Source: Alphaproteobacteria bacterium (GTDB lineage Bacteria > Pseudomonadota > Alphaproteobacteria > Rhizobiales > Xanthobacteraceae). Taken from it: a stretch of 64,000 nucleotides of DNA. The notes beneath the pieces are model-generated. The model made no database searches and was not told where the DNA came from. It saw nothing but the letters and a program-made list of their open reading frames with translations. Positions 35,122 through 44,467 of this stretch are shown here, one piece after another; positions within the stretch are counted from its first letter, which is position 1, and every line of letters starts with the position of its first letter. Location of the stretch: NCBI GenBank assembly GCA_037200445.1, contig JBBCGH010000001.1, positions 5,019,162 through 5,083,161 on the forward strand, in the 5' to 3' direction. The translations under genes and the position numbers were made by a program.

Positions 35122-35947
35122 TCACGCCGCCTTTGCGGGCCAGTTGTGCCGCTCCTCGGCCGCGTGGCGCGACCAGGCGAGCAGCGCATCGTAGACCGCA
35201 AAGCCTTGCGCGATCATGCCGTAATCATCATCGCCAGCAAGCGCCGAGAGGCCGAGCGAGACCGCATGCAGCCCGGCCGCTTCCGGCGCGAGATCGTACC
35301 GGGCGGTATCCGCGCCGCGCACGATCAGCGCAACGCGGGCAAGATGCGGGTCACCTTCCAGGCCGAAGAGCTTCAGCATCGTGTCGAATGAGCAGCGCTC
35401 GCCTTCGTGGCTGATCTCGACGCCCTCGATGTCGAACGGGATCGCACCGATATCGTCCGCGATGTGCTGCACCTCGCCTGGATCGACATAATAGATGCGC
35501 GCCTGTGGATCGATGAAGCGGCGGATCAGCCACGGACAGGCGACGCGGTCGATCTTCGGCCGGCGCCGCGTCACCCACAGGCTGGGCAATTTCGGCGCGA
35601 AGCGCTCCAGCGTGGCTTTGGTGACCAGCGGCAGGCCGGCTTCGCTCCACGCCTTGCGCCCACCCTCCAGCACCTGTGCGGACACGCCGCGCGCACGCAG
35701 CTCCGCGGTAATCATCTGGCTCAGATTATGCCCGAAGCGGCAGGCCAGCACGATTCGGCCGGCCGGCCGGCAAGCCCGGTACCCACTCCATGTAGGTTTC
35801 CGGCTTACGCCACTGCGCGGTCGGAATGACTCCCGGACCCGCTTCGTAGATTTCGCGGCGGCAGACGTCGAGAATTGTCGGCGCATCGGCGGTGCCGATC
35901 TTTGACCAGAGTTCTTGCGGTGAAACAAAAAAGCTCGCGGAAGACAT
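35122..35947 (-). pseudogene. Rhodanese-ChrB fusion, chromate resistance regulator/sensor, frameshifted
   Basis: The N-terminal frame reads MSSASFFVSPQELWSKIG ... ILDVCRREIYEAGPGVIPTA ... EWVPGLPAGRP, a rhodanese start. Near 35760 the sense moves by one base to IVLACRFGHNLSQMITAEL (rhodanese active-site loop with Cys), then the ChrB domain LWVTRRRPKIDRVACPWLIR ... YYVDPGEVQHIADDIGAIPF to the stop at 35122. CCGAATCG in place of CCGATCG would restore one protein of about 274 residues. The break could be real or an assembly error. It leads the chrA operon. Confidence 0.8.
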
Positions 35948-35948
35948 A

Positions 35949-36020
35949 GGTCTCCTCCTGTTCGAGGAGACGGCGCTTGGGCCTCGCGAGCCTGACGGGG
36001 CGACCGTCGAAAAGCCCCGT
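35949..36020 (-). promoter_or_regulatory. Riboswitch-like leader RNA, copy 1 (rhodanese-ChrB/ChrA operon)
   Basis: On the minus strand: ACGGGGC ... GCCCCGT closes an outer helix, a GGCTCGCGAGGCC hairpin follows, and GTCTCCTC/GAGGAGAC forms a perfect eight-pair stem that contains the Shine-Dalgarno GGAGGAG just before the ATG. GACGG inside the first domain can instead pair with CCGTC at the base of that stem, freeing the ribosome site. It is nearly identical to copy 2 apart from loop bases. It may correspond to the published chrB candidate RNA class. Confidence 0.75.
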
Positions 36021-36060
36021 ACGCGTAGAATACTAGATAGACGCTACAAGAAGCAATCAA
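36021..36060 (-). promoter_or_regulatory. Likely promoter of the chromate operon
   Basis: TTGATT (36055-36060) and TCTAGT are 17 bases apart on the minus strand and end 12 bases before the leader RNA. The -35 hexamer overlaps the stop codon of the upstream gene. Copy 2 has an analogous TTGAAT-17-TAAATC. Confidence 0.45.
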
Positions 36061-36440
36061 TCGCGACAGGGGCAGGCTGCGATGTTACGCAGCCAGTAGG
36101 CCTCCACGGCCTCGTCGGCCCAGAAGGCCACCGACACATCCACTGACTCCGGCTTCCAGACAAAGCGCTCGGTGAAATCGACTTCGGGCGCGTTCTCCTT
36201 CATCCGCGAGAACAGGATTTCGAAGCGGCCCGAATTCGTCGCACAGCGCGATGCATCGACCGCCAGCGTCGCCGACCAGATACGCTCCATCGTCTCGGGC
36301 TGGACCTGCGAAAACCGGACCTGCTTGAAGGCGAGGACCGGCTTGCAGAGTGGCGCCGCGATGGCAGGCGTTAGCCCGACGCCGGCACCAAGCAGAGCGA
36401 CCATCAGATTGCGGGAAAGAAAAAAGCTCGTCGAAGCCAT
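36057..36440 (-). CDS. Secreted protein of unknown function under chromate-type leader RNA
   Basis: The 127-residue protein has a signal peptide (MASTSFFLSRNLMVALLGAGVGLTPAIAA) and a mature part with Cys near the start (PLCKPVL), one in the middle (SRCATNSG) and a CPC pair at the end, so disulfides or a metal site are possible. KQVRFSQVQPETMERIWSAT and VDVSVAFWADEAVEAYWL are its most distinctive parts. The first residues MASTSFF nearly match MSSASFF of the rhodanese-ChrB protein, because the leader duplication includes the first codons. GGAGGAG precedes the ATG. The function is unknown; co-regulation with chromate export is implied. Confidence 0.8.
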   Translation of the reverse strand: MASTSFFLSRNLMVALLGAGVGLTPAIAAPLCKPVLAFKQVRFSQVQPETMERIWSATLAVDASRCATNSGRFEILFSRMKENAPEVDFTERFVWKPESVDVSVAFWADEAVEAYWLRNIAACPCRD

Positions 36441-36441
36441 G

Positions 36442-36513
36442 AGGTCTCCTCCGCGTGAGGAGACGGCGCTTGGGCCTCGCGAGCCTGACGGGGCGACCGT
36501 CGATGAGCCCCGT
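36442..36513 (-). promoter_or_regulatory. Riboswitch-like leader RNA, copy 2 (secreted protein gene)
   Basis: It has the same helices as copy 1: outer ACGGGGC/GCCCCGT, the GGCTCGCGAGGCC hairpin, and GTCTCCTC/GAGGAGAC hiding GGAGGAG, with ACGCG as loop in place of GAACAG. Stems are conserved while loops differ, as expected of a folded RNA. TTGAAT-17-TAAATC upstream is a likely promoter, with transcription starting near the first helix. Confidence 0.75.
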
Positions 36514-36640
36514 GGCACGCGATTTAGATGAATTCCGCGCACGATTCAAGGCGGCCTGCTACACCCCTGCCCTGACAATTCGCCGCTCGCAACCGCCGCC
36601 GCGCCTGGGCTAGGACATGGCGCATTCGAGGAAGGCCGCC

Positions 36641-37396
36641 ATGCCCAACACCATCGACCTCGCCAACCGCTTCGCCGTGGTCACCGGCGGCGCGCAGGGG
36701 ATCGGCCGCGCCATCACGGAGCGGTTCCTCGACTCGGGCGCTGCGGTCGCGATCTGGGACCGCGACTTGGGCCTGGCCGAGAAGGTGGCCCGGGAACTCG
36801 CCAATCGCGGCCAGACCCTGGCGGTCGCCTGCGATGTGACCAAGCTCACGGACGTCGAGCGCGCGCGTGACGACACCGTGAAGGCCTTCGGCCGCCTCGA
36901 CATCCTGGTGAACAACGCCGGCATCGCGGGCAAGAACGCCACCACATGGGACTACCCGGTCGACGAATGGGCGGCGGTGATGCGCATCAATCTCGACGGC
37001 GTGTTCCACTGCTGCCGCGCCGTGGTGCCGCAGATGATCGCGCAGAAGTACGGCCGCATCGTCAACATCGCGTCGATCGCCGGCAAGGAAGGCAATCCGA
37101 ACGCCTCGGCCTATTCGGTATCGAAGGCCGGCGTGATCGCGCTGACCAAATCGCTCGGCAAGGAGCTCGCCGGCCACGATATCGCAGTGAACGCCATCAC
37201 GCCGGCCGCCGCCAAGACTGCGATCTTCGACCAGATGACCAAGGAGCATATCGACTTCATGCTCTCCAAGATCCCGCGCGCGCGCTTCGTGAAGGTCGAA
37301 GAAGTAGCCGCACTCGCTGCCTGGTGCGCGTCGGCGGATAACTCGTTCACCACGGGCGCGGTGTTCGACATTTCCGGCGGGCGGGCGACGTATTGA
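36641..37396 (+). CDS. SDR family oxidoreductase
   Basis: This 251-residue short-chain dehydrogenase has FAVVTGGAQGIGRAI at the N terminus, DILVNNAGIAG, the catalytic Ser in NIASIAG and YSVSKAG (Tyr-x3-Lys). It resembles 3-oxoacyl-ACP reductase/sugar-acid dehydrogenase members. GAGGAAGG just upstream favours 36641 over an ATG 24 bases earlier. The transporter gene that follows overlaps it by four bases. Confidence 0.92.
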   Translation: MPNTIDLANRFAVVTGGAQGIGRAITERFLDSGAAVAIWDRDLGLAEKVARELANRGQTLAVACDVTKLTDVERARDDTVKAFGRLDILVNNAGIAGKNATTWDYPVDEWAAVMRINLDGVFHCCRAVVPQMIAQKYGRIVNIASIAGKEGNPNASAYSVSKAGVIALTKSLGKELAGHDIAVNAITPAAAKTAIFDQMTKEHIDFMLSKIPRARFVKVEEVAALAAWCASADNSFTTGAVFDISGGRATY

Positions 37397-38292
37397 CCCC
37401 GCAGGAGAAAGCTCAGCGCGACAGGCTGACCGCGATCGGACTGATGTGCTTCGCGGTGTTTTTGTTTGCCGGGAACGACGCGACTGCCAAATACCTCAAC
37501 GGCCACATGCATACCGTGCAGGTTGTGTGGGCGCGCTACATGTCGGCCTTCGTGCTGGCGCTGATCCTGTCCAATCCGTTCACACGCCCGGAGATCATGC
37601 GCACGCAGCGGCCTTGGCTGCAGCTCGGACGCTCCACGCTGCTGCTGATTTCCACCCTGCTCAACTTCATCGCGCTGCGCTATTTGCAGCTCGATCAGGC
37701 GGTCGCGATCATTTTCTGCACGCCGTTCATCGTGGCGGCGCTCGGCGGTCCGATGCTCGGCGAATGGATCGGCTGGCGGCGCTGGATCGCCATCATGGTG
37801 GGCTTCTGCGGCGTGCTGCTGGTGACGCGGCCGGGCGCCGGCGGCATCCATCCCGCAGCCCTGCTCGTCGTGGGTTCCGCGGTTTGCTACTCGATCTACT
37901 CGATCTCGACGCGCGTGCTCGCGCGCACCGACCGCGACGCCACCACCAACTTCTATTCGAACCTCGTCGGCGCGATCGCGATCTCGATCGCGGTACCGTT
38001 CGTGTGGACGCCGCAGAGCGACCCCAAGGTCATCCTGCTGATGTGCTCGATGGGCTTATTCAGCGGCTTCGGCCACTACCTGTTGATCCGGGCGCACCGC
38101 CGCGCCCCCGCCGCGGTGCTGGCCCCTTTCATCTACAGCGAGATCGTGTGGATGATCGCGCTCGGCTTCCTGGTGTTCGGCGACGTGCCGAACCACTGGA
38201 CGCTCGCCGGCGTCGCGGTGGTCATCCTGTCCGGGCTTTACCTGCTCTACCGTGAGCGCGTGATGGGCCCGCGCCGCAGTACACTCGATTGA
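37393..38292 (+). CDS. DMT superfamily (EamA) transporter
   Basis: The 299-residue membrane protein has ten helices in two EamA repeats (AIGLMCFAVFLFAGNDATAKYL in the first, YSIYSISTRVLARTD and GFGHYLLIRAHRRAPAAVLAPFIYSEIVWMIALGFLVFGD in the second). The TTG at 37393 is used because it overlaps the SDR stop (TTGA) and gives the full first helix. Members export metabolites or amino acids; this one is coupled to an SDR enzyme. Confidence 0.9.
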   Translation: MTPQEKAQRDRLTAIGLMCFAVFLFAGNDATAKYLNGHMHTVQVVWARYMSAFVLALILSNPFTRPEIMRTQRPWLQLGRSTLLLISTLLNFIALRYLQLDQAVAIIFCTPFIVAALGGPMLGEWIGWRRWIAIMVGFCGVLLVTRPGAGGIHPAALLVVGSAVCYSIYSISTRVLARTDRDATTNFYSNLVGAIAISIAVPFVWTPQSDPKVILLMCSMGLFSGFGHYLLIRAHRRAPAAVLAPFIYSEIVWMIALGFLVFGDVPNHWTLAGVAVVILSGLYLLYRERVMGPRRSTLD

Positions 38293-38338
38293 TTTTGTGC
38301 CCTCCCCTGATACAAATCGATGAACCAATCCCTGCGGT

Positions 38339-38424
38339 CGTCATCGTCCGCGAAGGCGGACGATCCAGTAATCACGGCCTGTCCGGTGTTTACTGGGTGC
38401 CCCGCCTTCGCGGGGCAGGACGAG
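38339..38424. repeat. Intergenic palindromic repeat, family A copy 4
   Basis: GTCATCGTCCGCGAAGGCGG, CGATCCAGTAATCAC, core, GTGTTTACTGGGTGCCCCGC and TTCGCGGGGC. It lies directly before the E1 alpha gene. Confidence 0.8.
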
Positions 38425-38459
38425 CGAGAGGCCAGAACAAATCGTTAGAGGTCCCCAGA

Positions 38460-39509
38460 ATGGCGAGGAAACCTGCCCGCGCGGCCACCCGCGCACCGGC
38501 AACGAACGGCCGCCGCCCGAACGACGATATCGGCGAGGAGGTGCGGCTGAAGCTCTATCACTCGCAGTTCCGCATCCGGCAGGCCGAGCAGCGCGCCTAC
38601 GACCTGTTCCTGCAGAACCTCGTGAAAGGCACGAGCCACCTCTCGCTCGGCCAGGAAGCGATTGCGGCGGGGTTCGGCTGCGCCATGAAAAAGGGCGACC
38701 ACACCTTCTGCACCTACCGCGGTCACGCGCATACATTGGCGCGCGGCGTCCCGGTCGAGAAAGTGCTCGGCGAGCTGATGCAGCGCGACAACGGCCTGAT
38801 GCGCGGCAAGGGCGGTTCGATGCACCTCACCTCCGCGGAGCACGGGGTCATGGGGTCCTACGCGATCATCGGCGCGCATCTGCCGATCGCTTGCGGCGCA
38901 GCGCTGCGCGCGCAGTACAAGGGCGACAAGGATGTCACGGTCTGCTTCTTCGGCGACGGCACCACCAACATCGGCGCCTTCCACGAGGCGCTGAATTTCG
39001 CCGCGATCTGGAAGCTGCCGGTCGTGTTCGTGTGCGAGAACAACTACTACATGGAATACACGCCGATCGGCGACATCACGGCGGTGCCGAGCCCGGCGGG
39101 TGACCGCGCCTCCGCCTATGGCCTGCCGAAGATCGTGATCGACGGCAATGACGCGGACGCCGTCTATCGCGCCGCGCAGGAGGCCTTCGCCAAAGCCCGC
39201 GCGGGCGATGGGCCATCCCTGATCGAGTGTCTCACCTATCGCCATTCCGGCCACTCGCGCGCCGACCCCGGTGCTTATCGTCCCAAAGGCGAACTCGAGC
39301 GCTGGAAGAAGGACAGGGACCCGATCAACATCTATCGCGAGCGCATGAAACAGTTCGGCATCACGCAGGCCGACGTCGAGAGGGTCGAGGCCGAGGTGAA
39401 CCACGAGGTCGAGAGCGCGACCGAGGCCTGCAAGGCCGCGCCCAATCCGCCGATGGATATCCTGTTCACCGACGTCTACGCCGATGGAGGCTGGGCATGG
39501 CGGAACTGA
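38460..39509 (+). CDS. Pyruvate/acetoin dehydrogenase E1 component, alpha subunit
   Basis: This 349-residue TPP-dependent E1 alpha subunit has GTSHLSLGQEAIAAGFGCAM, RGKGGSMHL, and the TPP/Mg motif GDGTTNIGAFHEALNFAAIWKLPVVFVCENN. The active-site loop RHSGHSRADPGAYR is present. The first 30 residues are a basic, Ala-rich extension. It overlaps the beta gene by 13 bases. The substrate could be pyruvate, acetoin or a branched 2-oxoacid; the linked genes do not settle it. Confidence 0.93.
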   Translation: MARKPARAATRAPATNGRRPNDDIGEEVRLKLYHSQFRIRQAEQRAYDLFLQNLVKGTSHLSLGQEAIAAGFGCAMKKGDHTFCTYRGHAHTLARGVPVEKVLGELMQRDNGLMRGKGGSMHLTSAEHGVMGSYAIIGAHLPIACGAALRAQYKGDKDVTVCFFGDGTTNIGAFHEALNFAAIWKLPVVFVCENNYYMEYTPIGDITAVPSPAGDRASAYGLPKIVIDGNDADAVYRAAQEAFAKARAGDGPSLIECLTYRHSGHSRADPGAYRPKGELERWKKDRDPINIYRERMKQFGITQADVERVEAEVNHEVESATEACKAAPNPPMDILFTDVYADGGWAWRN

Positions 39510-40477
39510 CGTATCGCGAAGCGGTCGCACGCGGCATCGCGCAGGAGATGACACGCGATCCGGACGTGATCTTCTTCGGCGAGGACGTCGGCAAAGCCGG
39601 CGGCGTGTTCAAGTCGACCGTCGGGCTGTACGACCAGTTCGGCCCGCGCCGCGTGCGCGACTGTCCGATCTCCGAACAGGCGATTCTCGGCGCCGCGATG
39701 GGCGCCGCCATGACCGGCCTGAAGCCGATTGCCGAGATCATGTTCTCGGACTTCTTCGCGGTCTGCTTCGACTATATCGCGAACGAATTTCCCAAGAGCC
39801 GCTACATGAGCAACGGGCAGCTCAAATGTCCACTCGTCGTGCGCACCGCGAACGGCGCGGGCTCGCGCTTCGGCGCGCAGCATTCACAGAGCGTCGAGAA
39901 CTGGGCGATGATGATCCCCGGCCTGAAGGTGGTCGCGCCCTCGACGCCGCGCGACGTCATCGGCCTGCTCGCCGCCGCCGTGCGCGATCCCGACCCGGTG
40001 ATCTTCTTCGAGCACAAGTCGCTCTATCCGATGAAGGGCGAGGTGCCGGACGGCGAGATCGTCGACACGCTCGGCACCGCGAAGATCCTGCGTCCCGGCA
40101 AGGACGCCACGATCCTGGCGCTCGCCCTCATGGTTCCGCGTGCGCTCGAAGCCGCCGACAGGCTGAAGGCGGAACACGGCATCGACGCGGAAGTTGTCGA
40201 TGTGCGTTCGCTCGTCCCGCTCGACACGCAGACCATCATGGGTTCCGTCGGCCGCACCCACCGCTTGTTTACCGTGGAAGAAAACCCACGGTTGTGCGGC
40301 TGGGGCGCCGAGATCGTGTCGATCGTCGCCGATGAAGCCTTCTACGATCTCGACGGCCCGCCGGTGCGCATCACGACGCCACACATTCCGCTTCCCGCCG
40401 CCGACGCGCTGGAAGACGCCGTGCTGCCGACGGTGGAGCGGATCGCCGAGACGGTGCGGCGGAGTTTGCAGAGCTAG
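39497..40477 (+). CDS. Pyruvate/acetoin dehydrogenase E1 component, beta subunit
   Basis: This 326-residue E1 beta subunit starts MAELTYREAVARGIAQEMTRD and has FFGEDVGKAGGVFKSTVGL, CPISEQAILGAAMGAAM, AQHSQSVENWAMMIPGLKVVAPSTPRDVIG and the C-terminal transketolase domain from PGKDATILALALMVPRAL. GGAGG seven bases upstream sets the start inside the end of the alpha gene. Alpha and beta form the heterotetrameric decarboxylase. Confidence 0.95.
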   Translation: MAELTYREAVARGIAQEMTRDPDVIFFGEDVGKAGGVFKSTVGLYDQFGPRRVRDCPISEQAILGAAMGAAMTGLKPIAEIMFSDFFAVCFDYIANEFPKSRYMSNGQLKCPLVVRTANGAGSRFGAQHSQSVENWAMMIPGLKVVAPSTPRDVIGLLAAAVRDPDPVIFFEHKSLYPMKGEVPDGEIVDTLGTAKILRPGKDATILALALMVPRALEAADRLKAEHGIDAEVVDVRSLVPLDTQTIMGSVGRTHRLFTVEENPRLCGWGAEIVSIVADEAFYDLDGPPVRITTPHIPLPAADALEDAVLPTVERIAETVRRSLQS

Positions 40478-40486
40478 GAGCCAAAC

Positions 40487-41944
40487 ATGGCCATGTACGA
40501 CAACCTGCTCGCCAACGTCCCGACCGACCTCTGGATCGGCGGCCAGTGGCGCAAGTCCTCTGACGGTGCGCGCTTCGACGTGATCGATCCGGCGACCGAG
40601 AACAAGATCGCCTCGGTGGCGAGCGCAAGCGTCGAGGACGCGAAGGCCGCAATCGACGCGGCGAGCGGCGCCTTCGAGGCATGGGCCGGCAAGAAGCCGC
40701 GCGAGCGTGCGGAAATCCTGCGCAAGGCTTTCGAGCTGATCGTGCGCGACGCCGAGCGCTTCGCCAAGCTGATCACCATCGAGAACGGCAAGGCGCTCTC
40801 GGACAGCAAAGGCGAGGTGCTCTATTCGGCCGAGTTCTTCCGCTGGAACGCCGAGGAAGCCGTGCGCAACATCGGGCAGGTGTACATGGCGCCCGCCTCC
40901 GGCGCGCGCGTGGTGGCGCAGCACAAGCCCGCGGGCGTCGCCGTGCTGGTGACGCCGTGGAATTTCCCGGCCGCGATGGCGACGCGCAAGATCGGGCCGG
41001 CGCTCGCCGCCGGCTGCCCGGTCGTGCTCAAGCCCGCGAGCGAGACGCCGCTCACCATGCTGGCGCTGATGCCGCTGCTCGAAGAGGCCGGCGTTCCGGC
41101 CGGCGTCGTCAACGTGATTCCGTCACGCCGCTCCGGTCCCGTCGTTTCCGCGATGCTGCACGATCCGCGCGTGCGCGTCGTGTCGTTCACCGGCTCGACG
41201 GAAGTCGGCCGCAAGCTCCTGCACGAGGCCGCCGACAACATCCTCAAGCCCGCCATGGAGCTCGGCGGCAATGCGCCGTTCATCGTGTTCGAGGACGCCG
41301 ACATCGACGCGGCGATCGAAGGCGCGATGATCGCCAAGATGCGCAACATGGGCGAGGCCTGCACGGCGGCGAACCGTTTCTATGTGCACGAGAAGGTGCA
41401 CGGCGAGTTTGCCAGGAAGCTGACCGAGAAAATGTCTGCGCTGAAGATGGGCAACGGCCTCGACGAGGGCGTCGCGCTCGGGCCGCTGGTCAACGCCGAA
41501 GGCCGTGACAAGGTGGTGGAACTGGTCGACGACGCGGTGAAGAAGGGCGCGAAGGTGCTCGTGGGCGGCAAAAAGCCGGAAGGACCGGGCTTCTTCTATC
41601 CGGCGACTGTGCTCGATCAAGTGCCGGACGGCGCCAAGATGCTGAACGAAGAGATCTTCGGGCCGGTCGCCTCGATCCAGACGTTCAAGACGGAGGACGA
41701 GGCGATCAAGCGCGCGAACGACACCGAATACGGGCTGGTCGCCTATCTCTACACCAAGGACCTCTCGCGCGGCATGCGCGTGTCCGAGAAGCTCGACTTC
41801 GGCATGGTAGGGCTGAACCGCGGGCTCGTCTCCGATCCGGCCGCGCCGTTCGGGGGCACCAAGCAGTCGGGGCTCGGACGCGAGGGCGCGCACGAGGGGC
41901 TGCTCGAGTTCATGGAGACGCAGTACATCTCGGTGAGTTGGTAG
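40487..41944 (+). CDS. NAD(P)-dependent aldehyde dehydrogenase (succinate-semialdehyde type)
   Basis: The 485-residue enzyme has the ALDH-fold motifs TPWNFPAAMATRKIGPALAAGCPVVLKPASETP, FTGSTEVGRKLL, the catalytic Glu in MELGGNAPF and the nucleophile Cys292 in GEACTAANR. The last part EREGAHEGLLEFMETQYIS-like (REGAHEGLLEFMET) is typical of the GabD/succinate-semialdehyde branch. It follows the E1 beta gene by nine bases, so an aldehyde intermediate may be oxidised in the same pathway. Confidence 0.93.
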   Translation: MAMYDNLLANVPTDLWIGGQWRKSSDGARFDVIDPATENKIASVASASVEDAKAAIDAASGAFEAWAGKKPRERAEILRKAFELIVRDAERFAKLITIENGKALSDSKGEVLYSAEFFRWNAEEAVRNIGQVYMAPASGARVVAQHKPAGVAVLVTPWNFPAAMATRKIGPALAAGCPVVLKPASETPLTMLALMPLLEEAGVPAGVVNVIPSRRSGPVVSAMLHDPRVRVVSFTGSTEVGRKLLHEAADNILKPAMELGGNAPFIVFEDADIDAAIEGAMIAKMRNMGEACTAANRFYVHEKVHGEFARKLTEKMSALKMGNGLDEGVALGPLVNAEGRDKVVELVDDAVKKGAKVLVGGKKPEGPGFFYPATVLDQVPDGAKMLNEEIFGPVASIQTFKTEDEAIKRANDTEYGLVAYLYTKDLSRGMRVSEKLDFGMVGLNRGLVSDPAAPFGGTKQSGLGREGAHEGLLEFMETQYISVSW

Positions 41945-41963
41945 GGAGCGCACGAACTCTCGG

Positions 41964-42060
41964 TGTCATCGCCCGCGAAGGCGGGCGACCCAGTAAACAC
42001 CGGCGTCGCGAAACGGCACGGTCTGCGTTTACTGGGTGCCCCGCTTTCGCGGGGCATGAC
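41964..42060. repeat. Intergenic palindromic repeat, family A copy 5
   Basis: GTCATCGCCCGCGAAGGCGG, CGACCCAGTAAACACC, core, GCGTTTACTGGGTGCCCCGC and TTTCGCGGGGCATGAC form a full copy between the aldehyde dehydrogenase and E2-like genes of one apparent operon. Confidence 0.8.
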
Positions 42061-42081
42061 GAAGGAGAGGTTGGGGGAAAC

Positions 42082-43155
42082 ATGGACGTCCTGATGCCGC
42101 AGCTCGGCGAGACCGTGGCTGAAGGCACGATCTCGAAATGGTTCGTCTCGGCCGGCGATGCCGTGAAGCCGGGCGACAACCTGTTCGAGATCGAGACCGA
42201 CAAGGTGTCGATGGAAGTTCCGGCGATCGCGGCCGGCACCATTGCGGCGATCCACGTGCAGGCGGGTGAAGTCGCGCCGGTCGGGGCCGTGGTGGCGGTG
42301 ATTCAGGGAAGCGGCGAGACGGTTTCAGTCAGCAAGCCTCCTGCTCCCACGCCACCTCCCGCGAAGCCTGCTTCGGCCCCCGTTGCCGCCACCATCGCGC
42401 AAGCGGCGAAACCCGCTACCCCGATGGAGCCCTTCCGCGAGGTGCGCTCGCCGGCACGCAACTACGGGCCGGCGCGGCTCCCCGGCGGCACGGTGGTGAC
42501 GCCGCTCGCGCGACGGCTCGCAGGCGAAGCCGGGATCGACCTCACGCGCGTCAAAGGCTCCGGCCCGCACGGCCGCATCGTGGCGGCCGACATCGAGACG
42601 GCGGGGAAGGAGCCGGCCGCTTCCCAGACGCAAGTCACCGTCGCGCAGATCGTCCTCACCGCGGATATCGCGATCGGCCAGTCGCTCGCGCTCTGCGCCG
42701 AGGTGAACACGATCGAGCTCGCCGATGTGATCGTGAAAGCCTGGGCCATCGTTTTGCGCCGCCCCACGCCGGGTATGTCATCCGACATCGCACTCGTCAT
42801 CTCGGACGCACCGGTGCTGATCCACGACGCCGCCTCCCGTTCGCTAAGCGCGATAGCGGCCGCGCGAGATGAAAACAGCGGCGACGCGCGGGGCGCCGCG
42901 AGCGCGATCTTCATCACACAGGTTCCGGGCATCGCATCCGTCGCGCACGCCGTCCGTCCGCCGCAGACCACAATGCTGAGCATCGGGTCGCGTCGCCGCG
43001 CTCCGATCGAGACCGCGGACGGCTCGGTTGCCTTCGCCGAGACCGTGACGGCGACGCTCGCGTGCGACCCTAGCGCAATCGACGCGGCGCTCGGCGCGGA
43101 GCTGCTTTCGACCTTCAAGGGATTTGTCGAACGGCCGGTGACGATGCTCGTCTGA
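42082..43155 (+). CDS. 2-oxoacid dehydrogenase E2-like acyltransferase with degenerate catalytic domain
   Basis: The 357-residue protein has an N-terminal lipoyl domain (residues 1-78, lipoyl-lysine K41 in EIETDKVSM), a Pro/Ala linker, an E3/E1-binding domain (about 138-174, VTPLARRLAGEAGIDLTRVKGSGPHGRI), and a shortened C-terminal acyltransferase domain of about 150 rather than 230 residues. Where active E2 proteins have DHRxxDGA this one reads CDPSAIDAALGAELL, so the catalytic His and the Gly are gone. It probably serves as a lipoyl carrier or core adaptor rather than an acyltransferase. GGGGGA precedes the ATG. Confidence 0.85.
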   Translation: MDVLMPQLGETVAEGTISKWFVSAGDAVKPGDNLFEIETDKVSMEVPAIAAGTIAAIHVQAGEVAPVGAVVAVIQGSGETVSVSKPPAPTPPPAKPASAPVAATIAQAAKPATPMEPFREVRSPARNYGPARLPGGTVVTPLARRLAGEAGIDLTRVKGSGPHGRIVAADIETAGKEPAASQTQVTVAQIVLTADIAIGQSLALCAEVNTIELADVIVKAWAIVLRRPTPGMSSDIALVISDAPVLIHDAASRSLSAIAAARDENSGDARGAASAIFITQVPGIASVAHAVRPPQTTMLSIGSRRRAPIETADGSVAFAETVTATLACDPSAIDAALGAELLSTFKGFVERPVTMLV

Positions 43156-43161
43156 GCGTAC

Positions 43162-44229
<1,068 letters not shown>

Positions 44230-44467
44230 ACGCTTCCTCCCCGCTACCTCCCGCCTGGTAGAATGTTAGTTTGCGGGTGGCCCAAGTCATCGTTCGTGGG
44301 CGCCCTCAAGTCAATGCCAGCGCGCGCGTCCGTTCGAGGTTCGGCCGGATCGGCACACCGCCATTTTCCCGCTTGACGGGCCGCCCGCTCACGAGGAGTG
44401 TGAACCGCCCTGCCCTGCGGCCCGCGCGCCGGCGCGATGAAATCAGTTCACTGAAGGAGAAGAGTTC

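Noticed and set aside
38289-38459. A longer E1-alpha reading frame starting within the family A repeat
   Set aside because: The upstream codons are repeat sequence; the conserved protein begins at 38460.
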